Origin: Myotis daubentonii
Lineage: Eukaryota; Chordata; Mammalia; Chiroptera; Vespertilionidae
DNA length: 64,000 nucleotides
NCBI RefSeq assembly: GCF_963259705.1
Contig: NC_081861.1
Coordinates: forward strand, 105,578,102 to 105,642,101
Reading direction: 5' to 3'
Shown here one piece after another: positions 10,444 to 20,948 of this stretch; position 1 is the first letter of the stretch, and every line of letters starts with the position of its first letter. Made by a program: the position numbers and the translations under genes. The notes under the pieces were generated by a model, which was not told the origin of the DNA, did not search any database, and saw nothing but the letters and a program-made list of their open reading frames with translations.

Positions 10444-11195
10444 AAAGGAGACCTCGTTCCTAGAGTCCTAGGCAGAGAAGGAATCCATCAAATACCATGA
10501 ATAACCAAGGTAATGAGGCAGCTTAGAAAGAAAATGAAATCTCTCCAGAAAATAAACTTGAAGACATGGAAATGTGTGACTTAAATGCCAGATATTCTGG
10601 ATTGCGGTTCTGAAGACACTCAAGATAATAGAAAACACACATAGGCACTTTAATAAACACATAAATAGAATCAATGGATAAAAAGAGTACTTTACAAAAG
10701 ACATTGAAATTTTAGAAAAGAAATATAGATTCTGCTGACATAAAATCTCATTAAAAGAGACGAAGAAGGAACTAGTAAGTTCAAAAAGTAGAGCTTACCA
10801 GCTAAAAGAAATAATTAGTGATATTAAAGATAGAACTTTCAAAATGATGCAGATACAAGCAGAGGAAGACTGGAGAGTAAATAAAGAAAGAACTCCATGA
10901 GAACCATTTGACTCCATTAGGGAGAGCAATTTAAGAATAATGGGTATACAAGAAGAAGAAAAGGAGTAGAGAATAGGGAGCCCTATTCAATCAAATAGTT
11001 GACAACACCTTCCCAAACATGTGGAAAGAGCTATATCCTCATATACAACAAGCAAACAAAACACCTAATCATCTCAATCTTAAAAAGACCTTCTCCAAGT
11101 CATATTATATTAAAACTACCAAAAATATGACAAAAATAATCCTCAAGGTAGCCAAGAAAATAAGTTGATAAACTATAAAGGCTATCTCATTAAAT
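10444..11195 (+). pseudogene. Degenerate ORF1-like relic (old L1 or HAL1)
   Basis: Fragments in different frames follow the ORF1p order: a lysine-rich coiled-coil stretch (10500-10880), 'LRIMGIQEEEKE' (about 10930-10970), an 'NTFPNMW'-like block near 11000, and 'ILKVAKKIS...INYKGYLIK' at about 11130-11195. It is more decayed than ORF1 of L1-A or L1-C, so older. It is cut off at 11196 by a hAT terminus. Confidence 0.5.
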
Positions 11196-11747
11196 CAGGG
11201 GTCCTCAAACTTTTTAAACAGGGGGCCAGTTCACTGTCCCCCAGACCGTTGGAGGGCCGGACTATAGTTAAAAAAAAAAACTATGAACAAATTCCTATGC
11301 ACACTGCACATATCTTACTTTGAAGTAAAAAAAAAAACAAAACGGGAACAAATACAATATTTAAAATGAAGAACAAGTAAAATTAAATCAACAAACTTAC
11401 CAGTATTTCAATTGGAACTATGGGCCTGCTTTTGGCTAATGAGATGGTCAATGTCCAGTTCCATATTTGTCACTGCTAGTAACAAGTGATGCAAGTGTGC
11501 ATCAGATAGTCTAGATCTGGTTGGAGATTTCAGATGTTTCATTCTGGAAAAAGGCTCTCCTAACTTTAAAAAAAAAAGGCTCTCCTAACTTTTAAAAAAA
11601 AGGCTCTCCTAACTTTAAAAAAAAAAAAAAGGCCCTACTAACTGCAAAAAAAAAAAAAATAGACCTCCTAACTGCAAAAAAAAAAAAATCCTAACTTGTT
11701 CTTACCCTGTCCTCAGGCAGCAGCAGGCTCTGCACAGGCAAGTCATG
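11196..11747 (-). mobile_element. hAT transposon relic with transposase C-terminus
   Basis: The end at 11196 is a hAT terminal repeat (CAGGGGTCCTCAAACTTTTT), the same family as the MITE at 60920-61139; about 165 bp match between them. Inside, the minus strand reads GEPFSRMKHLKSPTRSRLSD, then DAHLHHLLLAVTNMELDIDH, the 'FSRMK...RSRLTDEHL' tail typical of the hAT transposase C-terminal dimerisation domain, ending in a stop near 11420. The other terminal repeat is absent; L1 ORF2 sequence resumes near 11748, so the far side was deleted. Parts of the transposase upstream of this tail are not present. Confidence 0.75.
11551..11697. repeat. Tandem repeat GGCTCTCCTAAC + A-run, about 5 units
   Basis: Five copies of a 25-32 bp unit (GGCTCTCCTAACTTT followed by 8-14 A, the last copies decaying to GACCTCCTAACTGC). 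The unit starts within the transposase C-terminal coding sequence of the hAT relic, so the expansion happened after that reading frame existed. Confidence 0.9.
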
Positions 11748-11986
11748 AGCTGGGAAAACTGAAGAGCTATGTGTTAAAGAATGAAATTAGATTGCTATTT
11801 GTCACAGTATACAAAATTTACTCAAAATGGAAGATCTAAATATAAAAACTGAAATGATAAATTGCATAGAAGAAAACCTAAGTCCTAAACTAATGGGCTT
11901 TGGTATTAGAGATAATTTTGTGAATTTGATCCCAAAGGCAAAAGAAAGGCAAAAGAAGTAAATGTAAAATTAAATTAATGGGACTA

Positions 11987-12661
11987 TCTACACTAATAAA
12001 AGACAAAGATGCTAATTGACCATACCTTTGCTATGCCTCAAGCCACGCCCACCAGCCAATCAGAGTGACTATATGCAAATTAACCCAACCAAGATGGTGG
12101 CCGGTAGCCACAGAGCTGGAGCAAGCAGGAGGCTTGGTTGCCTGGGCGATGGAGGAAGCCAAGCTTCCCGCCTGCCCTGAGCCGGCTTTGGCCTCGGCTC
12201 ATGGCAAAAATTTCAATTATAGGAGATAAATAAATCCCAGATACCTGCTTCCAGTCAGCCTCCACTGGGAGCTTGGGTGGCTGGGGGCCGTGGCCAGCCT
12301 GCAAACAGCCATCAGCCCCTTACACAGGATGGCCACACCCTCATGGGGTGAGGGTCCCTGCTGGGGGGTTTGGCCAGCCTGAAAACAGTCATCATCCCCT
12401 CACTCAGGCTGGCCACACTTTCATGGGTAAGGGTCCCTGCTGGGGGGCTTAGCCAGCCTGAAAATGGCCCTCAGCCCCTCACCCAGACTGGCCAGGCACC
12501 CCAGCAGGACACCCCACACTGAAGGGGCTGTGGCCAGCCTGCAAATAGCCATCAGCCCCTCACCCAGGCTGGCCAGGCACCCCAGTGGGGACCCCCACGC
12601 TGAAGGGGGTGTGACCAGCCTGCAAACAGCCATCAGCCCCTCACCCAAGCTGGCCAGGCAC
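11987..12661 (+). mobile_element. Helitron unit, A-like, lacking its 3' end
   Basis: Starts TCTACACTAATAAAAGAC right after the L1 string GGGACTA. It carries CCAATCAG, ATGCAAAT and AAGATGGTGGCC near its 5' end (12055-12101) and about five copies of a roughly 75-bp repeat containing CAGCCCCTCACCCAGGCTGGCCAGGCACC (12290-12660). It runs into the next unit without the usual GGCCTCTA end. Confidence 0.8.
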
Positions 12662-13130
12662 TCCTATATAATAAAAGGGTAATAGGCAAATTGATCCCAA
12701 CAGCAGAACGACTGGGAATGACTGGTCACTATGACACACACTGACCACCAGGGGGCAGACGCTCAATGCAGGAGCTGCCCCCTGGTGGCCAGTGCACTCC
12801 CACAGGGGGAGCTCTGCTCAACCACAAGCCAGGCTGATGGCTGCCAGTACAGCGGTGGTGGTGGGAGCCTCTCCTGCCTCCTCAGCAGCGCTAAGGATGT
12901 CCGACTGCAGCTTAGGCTTGCTCCCTGCTGGCAAGTAGACATCCCCCTAGGGCTCCCGGGCTGCCAGAGGGATGTCTGACTGCCAGCTTAAACCCAATCT
13001 TCCAGGGAGCAGGCCTAAGCCAGCAGGTGGTCATCTCCCAAGGGGTCCTAGACTGCGAGAGGGCACAGGCCAGGCTGAGGAACCACCCCCCCCCCCCGAG
13101 TGCACAAATTTTTGTGCACCGGGCCTCTAG
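12662..13130 (+). mobile_element. Helitron unit, B-like, with intact 3' hairpin
   Basis: Starts TCCTATATAATAAAAGGG and ends GGGCCTCTAG at 13130 after GTGCACAAATTTTTGTGCAC (13100-13119). Host T follows and L1-B resumes. The interior has the 'CACTGACCACCAGGGGGCAGACGCTCAA' type of HeliBat sequence rather than the 50-bp minisatellite. Confidence 0.88.
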
Positions 13131-13587
13131 TAACAAATAAAAAAGCTTCTGCACAGCCAAAGAAAGCACCACCAAAACAAAAAGGCAACCGAGTAAGTGG
13201 AAATTTTTGTAAACTGCAGCTCTGACAAGGAGTTAATATCCAAAATTGTAAACATCATACAATTCAACAACAAACAAACAAATACTCCAATTAAGAAAGG
13301 GGCAGTGGACCTGAACAGAAACTTCTCTCAAAAAGATATACAAATGGCCAACAGATATATGAAAAAAAAATGTTCACTTCACAAGCTATTGCAGAAATGC
13401 AAATCAAAACTACAATGTGATACCACCTCAGACCTGTTAGAGTGAAATTTTTTAACAAGACAACTACTAACAAGTGCTGGAGAGGTTGTGGAGAAAAAGG
13501 AACCCTAATTTACTGCTAGTGGAAATGTGAGCTGCCATTAAGAAAAATAGTATGACAGTTCATCAAATAATTAAGAATAGAGTTACC

Positions 13588-15660
13588 AGAGATTCTAAGA
13601 TGGCTGAGGAGTAGGTGGTAGCTATCCTCTCCTGCTCCTGGCCCCAAGCCATATTTACAGCTAAATTGTAAGGTAATCAACCTGAATATCAAATGAAGGC
13701 TAGCTAAACTGAGATATTAGAACTAAGGACTTAATAGGAGAAACCACATAGAGACTGGGGAAAAAGGGCAGAGATGCGAATAGGACTAGGCCCCATATCA
13801 AGGTAAGGTTGTGGCTGGAGGGATATTGGGGGCTGCAAACCTCCCTCTTCCCAGAATCATGAGGTCTCAGCCCCATGCAGGTATCCCCAGCACAGAGCAT
13901 CAGAGATGGGAAGAGGATCCCACATAGTATCTGGGGATTAAATCCTTCTAGTGGGAGACCCAGATCCCATCTTTTCAAGGATTAGCACTTTTATTCTTAC
14001 AGCACCAACCTGGGTAGTGCACTGCCAGGTCTCTGACTGCTTGCGAGCCCACTCTACCATACTCCAGTCTTGCAAAAGGTTCTGCTGGCTGCAGCCAAGA
14101 GTGATTGTTGGGGGTCCTCTTTTTCTGATGAAACACTTGAAAGAGACCCAAAAAGTGACAAAAGTGTGTGTGGATTTGGAAAAAGGGACAGGCTCCCTCA
14201 TCTCAAGGACACAGTTGGCACTTTTCCTTCCATCTGTTAAAATACTTGACCAGCCCTATCTTGCAGAGTTAAGCCAAGCAGAGGACTAGAGTGCTCTGCA
14301 GAGCTGGGACTTTCAGACCATGTGTCCCAGGGAACTTTTATCTGGAAAACAGATGGGTGCAGGCTGGAGTGTGTGGCTACATCACAAATGCGAGGGCCAC
14401 TCCTATCTCCCCAACAAGCTCAGTCTGTGCTACCCCAGAACTGCCCATCCCCATCTTACAGGCTGAGGGCACCATCCCCAACAGGAGTTTGTTTGAATCT
14501 ACAGTTCCATGTCTGGGATAACCTGCACAGCCTCAATTACATGGGGGCAAGAAAGAGCAGCTCAGGGCTGGGACATTCAAAGGGTGAGACACAGAAAAAA
14601 TGCTTAGCCATTTGCTGCAGTCTGTGCAAGCATCACAATCAATGGGAGAATTTTAAAATCTGTCCTACTGAGCCTGGGGTAGCTGAGATTTCTCTTGTAA
14701 ATGATACAGCAGGCTGAATCAAACCTGAAACTAAAGCTAGCCCTTCCAGTGAGAACTAGAGTTTGAGACTCTGACAGAGACTGGGTGCTTTGGCTCTTGA
14801 GTATGGGCCACTTTCTGCTCATTGAATGCCTGATTATGTGATCCCCAAGTATGGATCCCACTAACTCTGTTTTCCTGACCCAACACCCTACTGAGTTTCC
14901 AAATTGTGGAAGAGGCTGTGGTCTACATCTAGCCCAGGTCCACTCTATATTCTTTATACAGAAGTCTCTGGAAGAAGACCAGGCAACTTCAGGTGAAGGT
15001 GAAGTAACTCACAGGTGCAATCAGAGCTCAGGGAGACTCATTCCTTTTAGAGATCTGCCCCCAGGTCTAAGATGGAGGAATTTGACTCTTAAATCCAGAT
15101 TGGCCCTTCCCATGCACACCCAGGAACAGTAGACACAGCCACAAACAGTAAACAGTGTAGTAGCTCTAGACAGGTAACCCAAGGACAGGTAAAAACAATG
15201 TCTGACATTGATTTGTACCTAAATTATGCCCAAGTGGACCCTGAACCAACACAACCAATGCTATGCTTCAGAAAACACCAGAGCTAGAACCAATTAGCCA
15301 CACAAGCAGCACACAAAAAGGGGGATTCCATCAGGCACCAGGACTTATTGGAAACAACTTCACCTCAGGGGACAAACCCTGGACAGTGTCTCATACATGA
15401 TGATCAAAGTTTACCCCTATAGTCAAGTCAAGGTTTACCCTTATATCCTTAAGGGTTAACTAAACCCATGAAAGGGTCTTCACCATTCAAAACACAAGTA
15501 CAAAGGGAGAGTTCACATAAACAACAAAAAACATTCCTGGAGCACTGAGCTCAGATAATCTGGAAGAATGTACCACTGAGCTTAACAAGACACCTACTTC
15601 ATAAAGCCATCAAAACAAGTTTGAGAGTCATAGCAGATCTACCTACTACAAAGAGGCAAA
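13588..15660 (+). promoter_or_regulatory. L1-C 5'UTR
   Basis: About 2.07 kb between the L1 5' start and the ORF1 ATG at 15661. The start carries CTAAGATGGCTGAGG, an AAGATGG core like the YY1 site at the head of many mammalian L1 promoters. Several frames of 80-130 codons exist on both strands but have no recognisable domain and no agreement with L1 proteins. Confidence 0.6.
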
Positions 15661-15797
15661 ATGGGAAGACAAAGGAATATGCCACCAATGAAAAAACAAG
15701 AGAAATCCCAAGAAAAAATAATTAAATTAAACTGAAGCAATCAAGATATCAGATGCAGAGTTTAAAACTGCTAAAACAATGCTCAAAGACCTTAGAG

Positions 15798-18609
15798 CAG
15801 CAGTTCTCAACCTATGGGCCGCGACCCCTTTGGGGGTCGAACGGCCCTTTCACAGGGGTCACCTAAGACCATCGGAGTTAGATGCCGCTCCTCTATCCGT
15901 CTCCAGGCGGGTCCGCCCACATGCAGATATGCCCACATACGAATACCCAACATGATGACATCATCGCGCCAACCCATCACATACACCCGTGCAAATACAG
16001 GTATATGTGACAGGGTTGGCGCCATAATGTACTTATGCGGACCAGTCACACATGTGTAGAGAGCAGCTACTGTGTAGAAGCAGCTGCTGTGTTGAAAGCA
16101 GCTACTCTGTTAAAAGCAGCTACTGTGTTGACAGCAACAGTATTGGAGGTAAAACGACACTTCATAAATTATAATTACTGGGTAAATGTAAAATCATGTA
16201 CTGTAAAATCATCAACTACTGCAAAAAAAAACTTAATCTGGATGCTGATTGGTCTTTTTATATTCAGCTGTGGTTGATGTGAATACTGCCCCCTTGTGAT
16301 AGTAACAGGTATGTAAAAACAACAACACAGAGAATGGTAAATCATAGGAAACTTTAATGAACTGTATTGACTGAACTATGCCATGTATCATCTTTTGTAT
16401 TATTAAAGCTATTGTTACATATTATTTTCATTAGCAAACCATCCCATGACAATTGATCGTGTAGAGAAGAACGTTAAGAAAAGAAAATATAGTGAGGATT
16501 TTTTACAGTATGGTTTTACCTCAATAATTACAGCAGGAATTGAGAAACCGCAATGTGTTATTTGTTGTGAAGTTCTATCAGCCGAATCTATGAAGCCAAA
16601 CAAACTAAAACGCCATATTGATAGCAAGCATCTGAGCTTTGTCGGCAAGGATACCAACTATTTTAGAAGCAAAGCTGATGGACTCAAGAATGCCAGACTT
16701 GACACTGGTGGCAAGTACCACAAACAAAACATAGCAGCCATTGAAGCTTCATATTTGGTGGCACTCAGAATCGCTAGAGCTATGAAATCTCACACCATTG
16801 CTGAGGATTTACTGTTGCCAGTGGCCAAAGACATTGTTCGAGTTATGATCAGAGATAAATTTGTTAGAAAATTGAGTGCAATTTCCTTCTCTAACGACAC
16901 TGTCCGCAGAAGAATAGATGACATGTCTGCTGATATTCTTGATCAGGTAATCCAGGAAATTAAATCTGCTCCACTTCCAATATTTATTATCCAGCTTCAT
17001 GAATCTACAGATGTTGCAAACTGTTCATAGTTACCGGTTTACGTGAGGTATATTAATGATGGCGACTTTAAAGATGAGTTTCTTTTTTGAAAACCTCTTG
17101 AAATGACAACTACTGCACGTGAAGTATTTGACAGTTGGTTCATTTCTGAAAGAGCATAAGATCTCTTGGGAAAAGGTTTGTGGTGTTTGCACAGATGATG
17201 CTCCAGCTATGCTAGGATGTCGATCTGGATTTCAATGTTTGGTACTGAGTGAGTCACCAAAAGTCATCAGAACTCACTGTATGATTCATCGGCAAATATT
17301 AGCAATGAAGATGCTGCCACAAGAGTTACAAGAAGTAATGAAAAGCATCATAAGTTGTGTCAATTTTGTAAAGGCAAGCACTTTAAACAGTCGACTGTTT
17401 TTCCAACTGTGAAACGAGTTGGATGCACAGAACAACGCTCTGCTATTTCACACTGAAGTGAGATGGTTGTTGAGAGGAAAATTTTTAAAACGTGTTTTTG
17501 AGCTTCATGATAACTCAAAACGTTTTTTAATCAGAAAGCAAGACCACAGTTCTAAGCACTTTTTGGTGATAAAAGTGAACTGCAGAAAATAGCTTACTTG
17601 GTTGACATCTTTGCCATCTTGAATGAGTTAAATTTATCACTGCAAGGACAAAATGCAACATGCCTTGATTTGTCTGAAAAGATCCAATCATTCCAAATGA
17701 AACTTCAGCTTTGGGGAAAAAAAATTGGATGAAAATAAAATTTACATGTTGCCTACCTTATCTGCTTTCTTTGAGGAACATGACATTGAACCAGACAAAA
17801 GGATTATGATGATAATTTCTGTGAAAGAACACTAGCACATGCTTGCAGATGAAATTTCATCGTACTTTCCAAATCTACCTGACACCCCATTTGCACTTGC
17901 CAGAAGCCCATTCACAGTCAAAGTTGAAGGTGTTCCTGAGACAGCCCAAGAGGAGTTCATTGAACTTATTAACAAAGATGCAGCGAGAACTGATTTCTCT
18001 ACAATGCCAGTTACAAAATTCTGGACCAAGTGTTTGCAGTCATATCCTGTTCTGTTGGAGACTGTGTTGCACCCTCTTCTTCCATTTCCAACAACATATC
18101 TTTGTGAAACAGGGTTTTCCAGCTTGTTGGTTATCAAGTCTTAATACAGAAGTAGACTTGTGGAAGATGATCTTCGTTGTGCTCTTGCAAAGACTGTCCC
18201 GAGAATTTCTGATCTGGTGAGATAGAAGCAATCTCAACCTTCGCACTGATGTTAGCTTTTTATGCATACTGTCACAAAATGTAGCAATGTAGTTTACTGT
18301 TGTTATATTAAGACTGTTACCCATGCTATACCATGCTTCAAGACAAAATTTCATTTATTTGTAATTAGAAATAAATTTTCACAATATATAATTACATATT
18401 GTTTTTGTGATTAATCACTATGCTTTAATTATGTTCAATTTGTAACAATGAAAATAGATCCTGCATATCAGATATTTACATTATGATTCATAACAGTAGC
18501 AAAATTACAGTTATGAAGTAGCAACAAAAATAATTTTATGGTTGTGGGTCACCACAACATGGGGAACTGTATTAAAAGGTTGCGGCATTAGGAAGGTTGA
18601 GAACCACTG
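15798..18609 (+). mobile_element. SPIN-type hAT transposon, full length (2.8 kb)
   Basis: Both termini are present: CAGCAGTTCTCAACC at 15798 and GGTTGAGAACCACTG ending at 18609, short imperfect terminal inverted repeats, flanked by a perfect 8-bp target duplication CCTTAGAG (15790-15797 and 18610-18617), as hAT elements make. The subterminal sequence (GCCGCGACCCCTTTGGGGGTCG at the left; the 'GTTGCGGCATTAGGAAGG' and 'GTTGTGGGTCACCACAACATG' blocks at the right) is what I recall of SPIN ('Space Invaders'), known from vespertilionid bats and several distant vertebrates and interpreted as horizontally transferred. The internal transposase is dead, so it is a fossil copy. Confidence 0.9.
16446..18225 (+). 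pseudogene. SPIN hAT transposase pseudogene
   Basis: The longest clean frame runs 16446-17030 (about 194 codons). It opens with a BED-type zinc finger at residues about 35-62 (C-x2-C...H-x4-H: CVIC ... HIDSKH) and reaches the start of the RNase-H-like core. There HESTDVANCS shows His where the first catalytic Asp of the 'DESTD' block is expected. Further hAT blocks follow in other frames: VCGVCTDDAPAMLG (about 17178-17220, second Asp present) and a C-terminal dimerisation tail with ETVLHPLLPFPTTYLCETGF (18058-18120) and RSRLVEDDLRCALAKTVPRI. I count stops at 17028, 17088, 17410, 17833 and 18142 and frameshifts near 17140, 17555 and 17720. Non-functional. Confidence 0.85.
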
Positions 18610-19098
18610 CCTTAGAGGAAGGATGGATGATCTCAGAGAAAACTTAAACAAAGAAACACTATGCATTACAAAGGATATTGAAACCATATAAAAAGAACCA
18701 GCCAGAAGTTAAGACTAGAATATCTGACATAAAGAATACACTATAAGGAATCAACAGTAGGGTAGATGAAGCATGGGATTGAATCAGAGATTTAAAAACA
18801 AAATAATAGTAAACCCTCAAGCAGAGCACCAAAGAGAAAAGTTTATTTTAAATGAAATTAGGAAAGTCTAAGGTACCTCTGGGGGGACATCAAGTATAAT
18901 AACATTCTCATCATAGGGGTACCATAAATAGAAGAGATTAAGCAAGGGATTGAGAATTTATTTAAAGAAATAATGGTTGAAAACTTCCTTAACCTGGTGA
19001 AAGTAATAGTCACAAAAGTTCAGGAAGCACAGAGAGTCCTAAACAAGATGAATCTAAAATTACCCACACCGAGACACATAATTAAAATGTCATACATT

Positions 19099-19803
19099 GG
19101 GGGAGAACCAAGATGGCGGCATAGGTTAACGCCGGAGTTTGCTGCTCTGAACAACTACTTCAAAAGTGAAACCAAAAAACGGAAGGGACATCACCCAGAA
19201 CCACAGGAACGCTGGCTGAGTGTAAGTCCTACAACTAGGAGGAAAGAGAAACGCACACGGACACACAGAGGAGGCGCAGTGCTGAAGTCAAATTCTGAGG
19301 TGCGGAGTGCTCGGAGCGGGCTGGCGGCGGAGGGCGCAGTTGTTGTTTTCAATCGGGAGGGAGTCGCAGACTCTGAGCACCAGATCCGGGCGAGTCTTTA
19401 GGGACCCAGACTCAAACGGGAGAAGCGGGACTGTCTGGCTTCGGTCAGAGCGAGTGCAGCTTTCTCTCCGAGCTTTGCAGCGGGTGCTGGGACTCAGAGA
19501 GGCAGAGCCCCTGGGGACAGGACTGAGAGCCGCCATAACTGCTCTCTCCGGCCCACCCTGTTGATCCTGTGCGACCCGCCCCGCCCAAGCCCTGCACAGA
19601 GGCATTCGCCAGATAGCCTCAGGCAAAGGCTAGATTAGAACCTCCCTAGAGGACAGAAGTTCTCTCACTGCTGACACAGCTGATTCTCATAGCCACTTGG
19701 CCTGGAGGTCAAACCCTCCCTGGAATTAGCTACAACAATCAAGATTTAACTATAAGACTGCGAACAAAGACCACTAGGGGGTGCACCAAGGAAGCATAAC
19801 AAA
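19099..19803 (+). promoter_or_regulatory. HAL1 5'UTR / internal promoter
   Basis: A 705-bp leader, CpG-rich at 19260-19560, with a YY1-like AAGATGGCGGC at 19110-19120, eleven bases from the element's first base. In human L1 a YY1 site at the same place directs transcription start. This makes an internal Pol II promoter likely; activity is inferred. Confidence 0.6.
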
Positions 19804-20652
19804 ATGCGGAGACAAAGAAACAGGACAAAATTGTCAATGGAAGATATAGAGTTCAGAACCACACTTTTAAGGTCTCTCAAGAACTGTTTAGAAGCTGCCG
19901 ATAAACTTAATGAGATCTACACGAAAACTAATAAGACCCTCGATCTTATATTGGGGAACCAACTAGAAATTAAGCATACACGGACTGAAATAACGAATAT
20001 TATACAGACGCCCGACAGCAGACCAGAGGAGCGCAAGAATCAAGTCAATGATTTGAAATGCGAGGAAGCAAAAAACATCCAACCGGAAAAGCAAAATGAA
20101 AAAAGAATCCAAAAATGCGAGGATAGTGTAAGGAGCCTCTGGGACAGCTTCAAGCGTACCAACATCAGAATTATACGGGTGCCAGAAGATGAGAGAGAGC
20201 AAAATATTGAAAACCTATTTGAAGAAATAATGACAGAAAACTTCCCCCACCTGGTGAAAGAAATGGACTTACAGGTCCAAGAAGCGCGGAGAACCCCAAA
20301 CAAAAGGAATCCAAAGAGGACCACACCAAGACACATCATAATTAAAATGCCAAGAGCAAAAGACAAAGAGAGAATCTTAAAAGCAGCAAGAGAAAGAAAC
20401 TCAGTTACCTACAAGGGAATACCCATACGACTGTCAGCTGATTTCTCAACAGAAACTTTGCAGGCCAGAAGGGAGTGGCAAGAAATATTCAAAGTGATGA
20501 ATACCAAGAACCTACAACCAAGATTACTTTATCCAGCAAAGCTATCATTCAGCATTGAAGGTCAGATAAAGAGCTTCACAGATAAGGAAAAGCTAAAGGA
20601 GTTCATCACCACCAAACCAGGATTATATGAAATGCTGAAAGGTATCCTTTAA
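19804..20652 (+). CDS. HAL1 ORF1 protein, intact (282 aa)
   Basis: An uninterrupted frame from ATG 19804 (MRRQRNRTKL) to TAA at 20650-20652. Residues about 20-117 form a heptad-like, charged coiled coil; about 118-200 match the L1 ORF1p RRM (IRIIRVPEDEREQNIENLFE, then RHIIIKMPRAKDKERILKAA); about 201-282 match the C-terminal domain (VTYKGIPIRLSADFSTETLQ ... LYPAKLSFSIEG). ORF1p coats its RNA as a trimer with chaperone activity. At 282 residues it is shorter than human L1 ORF1p (338), mainly in the coiled coil. The conserved REKG of human ORF1p reads RERN (196-199). The only frame here that could make a complete retroelement protein. Confidence 0.9.
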   Translation: MRRQRNRTKLSMEDIEFRTTLLRSLKNCLEAADKLNEIYTKTNKTLDLILGNQLEIKHTRTEITNIIQTPDSRPEERKNQVNDLKCEEAKNIQPEKQNEKRIQKCEDSVRSLWDSFKRTNIRIIRVPEDEREQNIENLFEEIMTENFPHLVKEMDLQVQEARRTPNKRNPKRTTPRHIIIKMPRAKDKERILKAARERNSVTYKGIPIRLSADFSTETLQARREWQEIFKVMNTKNLQPRLLYPAKLSFSIEGQIKSFTDKEKLKEFITTKPGLYEMLKGIL

Positions 20653-20819
20653 GAAGAGGAAGAAGAAGAAAAAGGTAAAGATACAAATTATGAACAACAA
20701 ATATGCATCTATCAACAAGTGAATCTAAGAATCAAGTGAATAAATAATCTGATGAACAGAATGAACTGTTGATTATAATAGAATCAGGGACATAGAAAGG
20801 GAATGGACTGACTATTCTT

Positions 20820-20948
20820 GGGGGGGAAAGGGGTGTGGGAGATGTGGGAAGAGACTGGACAAAAATCGTGCACCTATGGATGAGGACAGTGGGTGGGGAG
20901 TGAGGGCGGAGGGTGGGGCGGGAACTGGGAGGAGGGGAGTTATGGGGG
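20820..20948 (+). other. G-rich tract in HAL1 3'UTR
   Basis: Repeated G-runs of 3-7 (GGGGGGGAAAGGGG, GGGTGGGG, GGGCGGAGGGTGGGGCGGG) on the sense strand, capable of forming a G-quadruplex. A polypurine, G-rich 3'UTR is a shared feature of mammalian L1 lineages; this supports the L1 descent of the element. Confidence 0.7.

Larger units (their letters stand above)
11748..13587 (+). mobile_element. L1-B: old L1 ORF2 3' part, split by Helitrons
   Basis: 11748-11986 reads as L1 ORF2 C-terminal sequence (the 'GGAAAACTG...AAAGAATGAAATTAGA' block), continues after the Helitrons at 13131 with AAAAAGCTTCTGCACAGC, and runs through the conserved TACAATGTGATACCACCTCA block near 13410 to about 13587. Divergence is higher than in L1-A. 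The 5' part of ORF2 is missing between the hAT relic and 11748. Confidence 0.7.

Noticed and set aside
13700..15132. Several 80-130 codon frames on both strands
   Set aside because: Located in the L1-C 5'UTR, on both strands, with no match to any L1 or host protein that I recognise.
18973..19401. A 142-codon frame crossing 19098/19099
   Set aside because: It is a chimera of L1-C ORF1 sequence and the HAL1 5'UTR created by the insertion; it has no own start or function.
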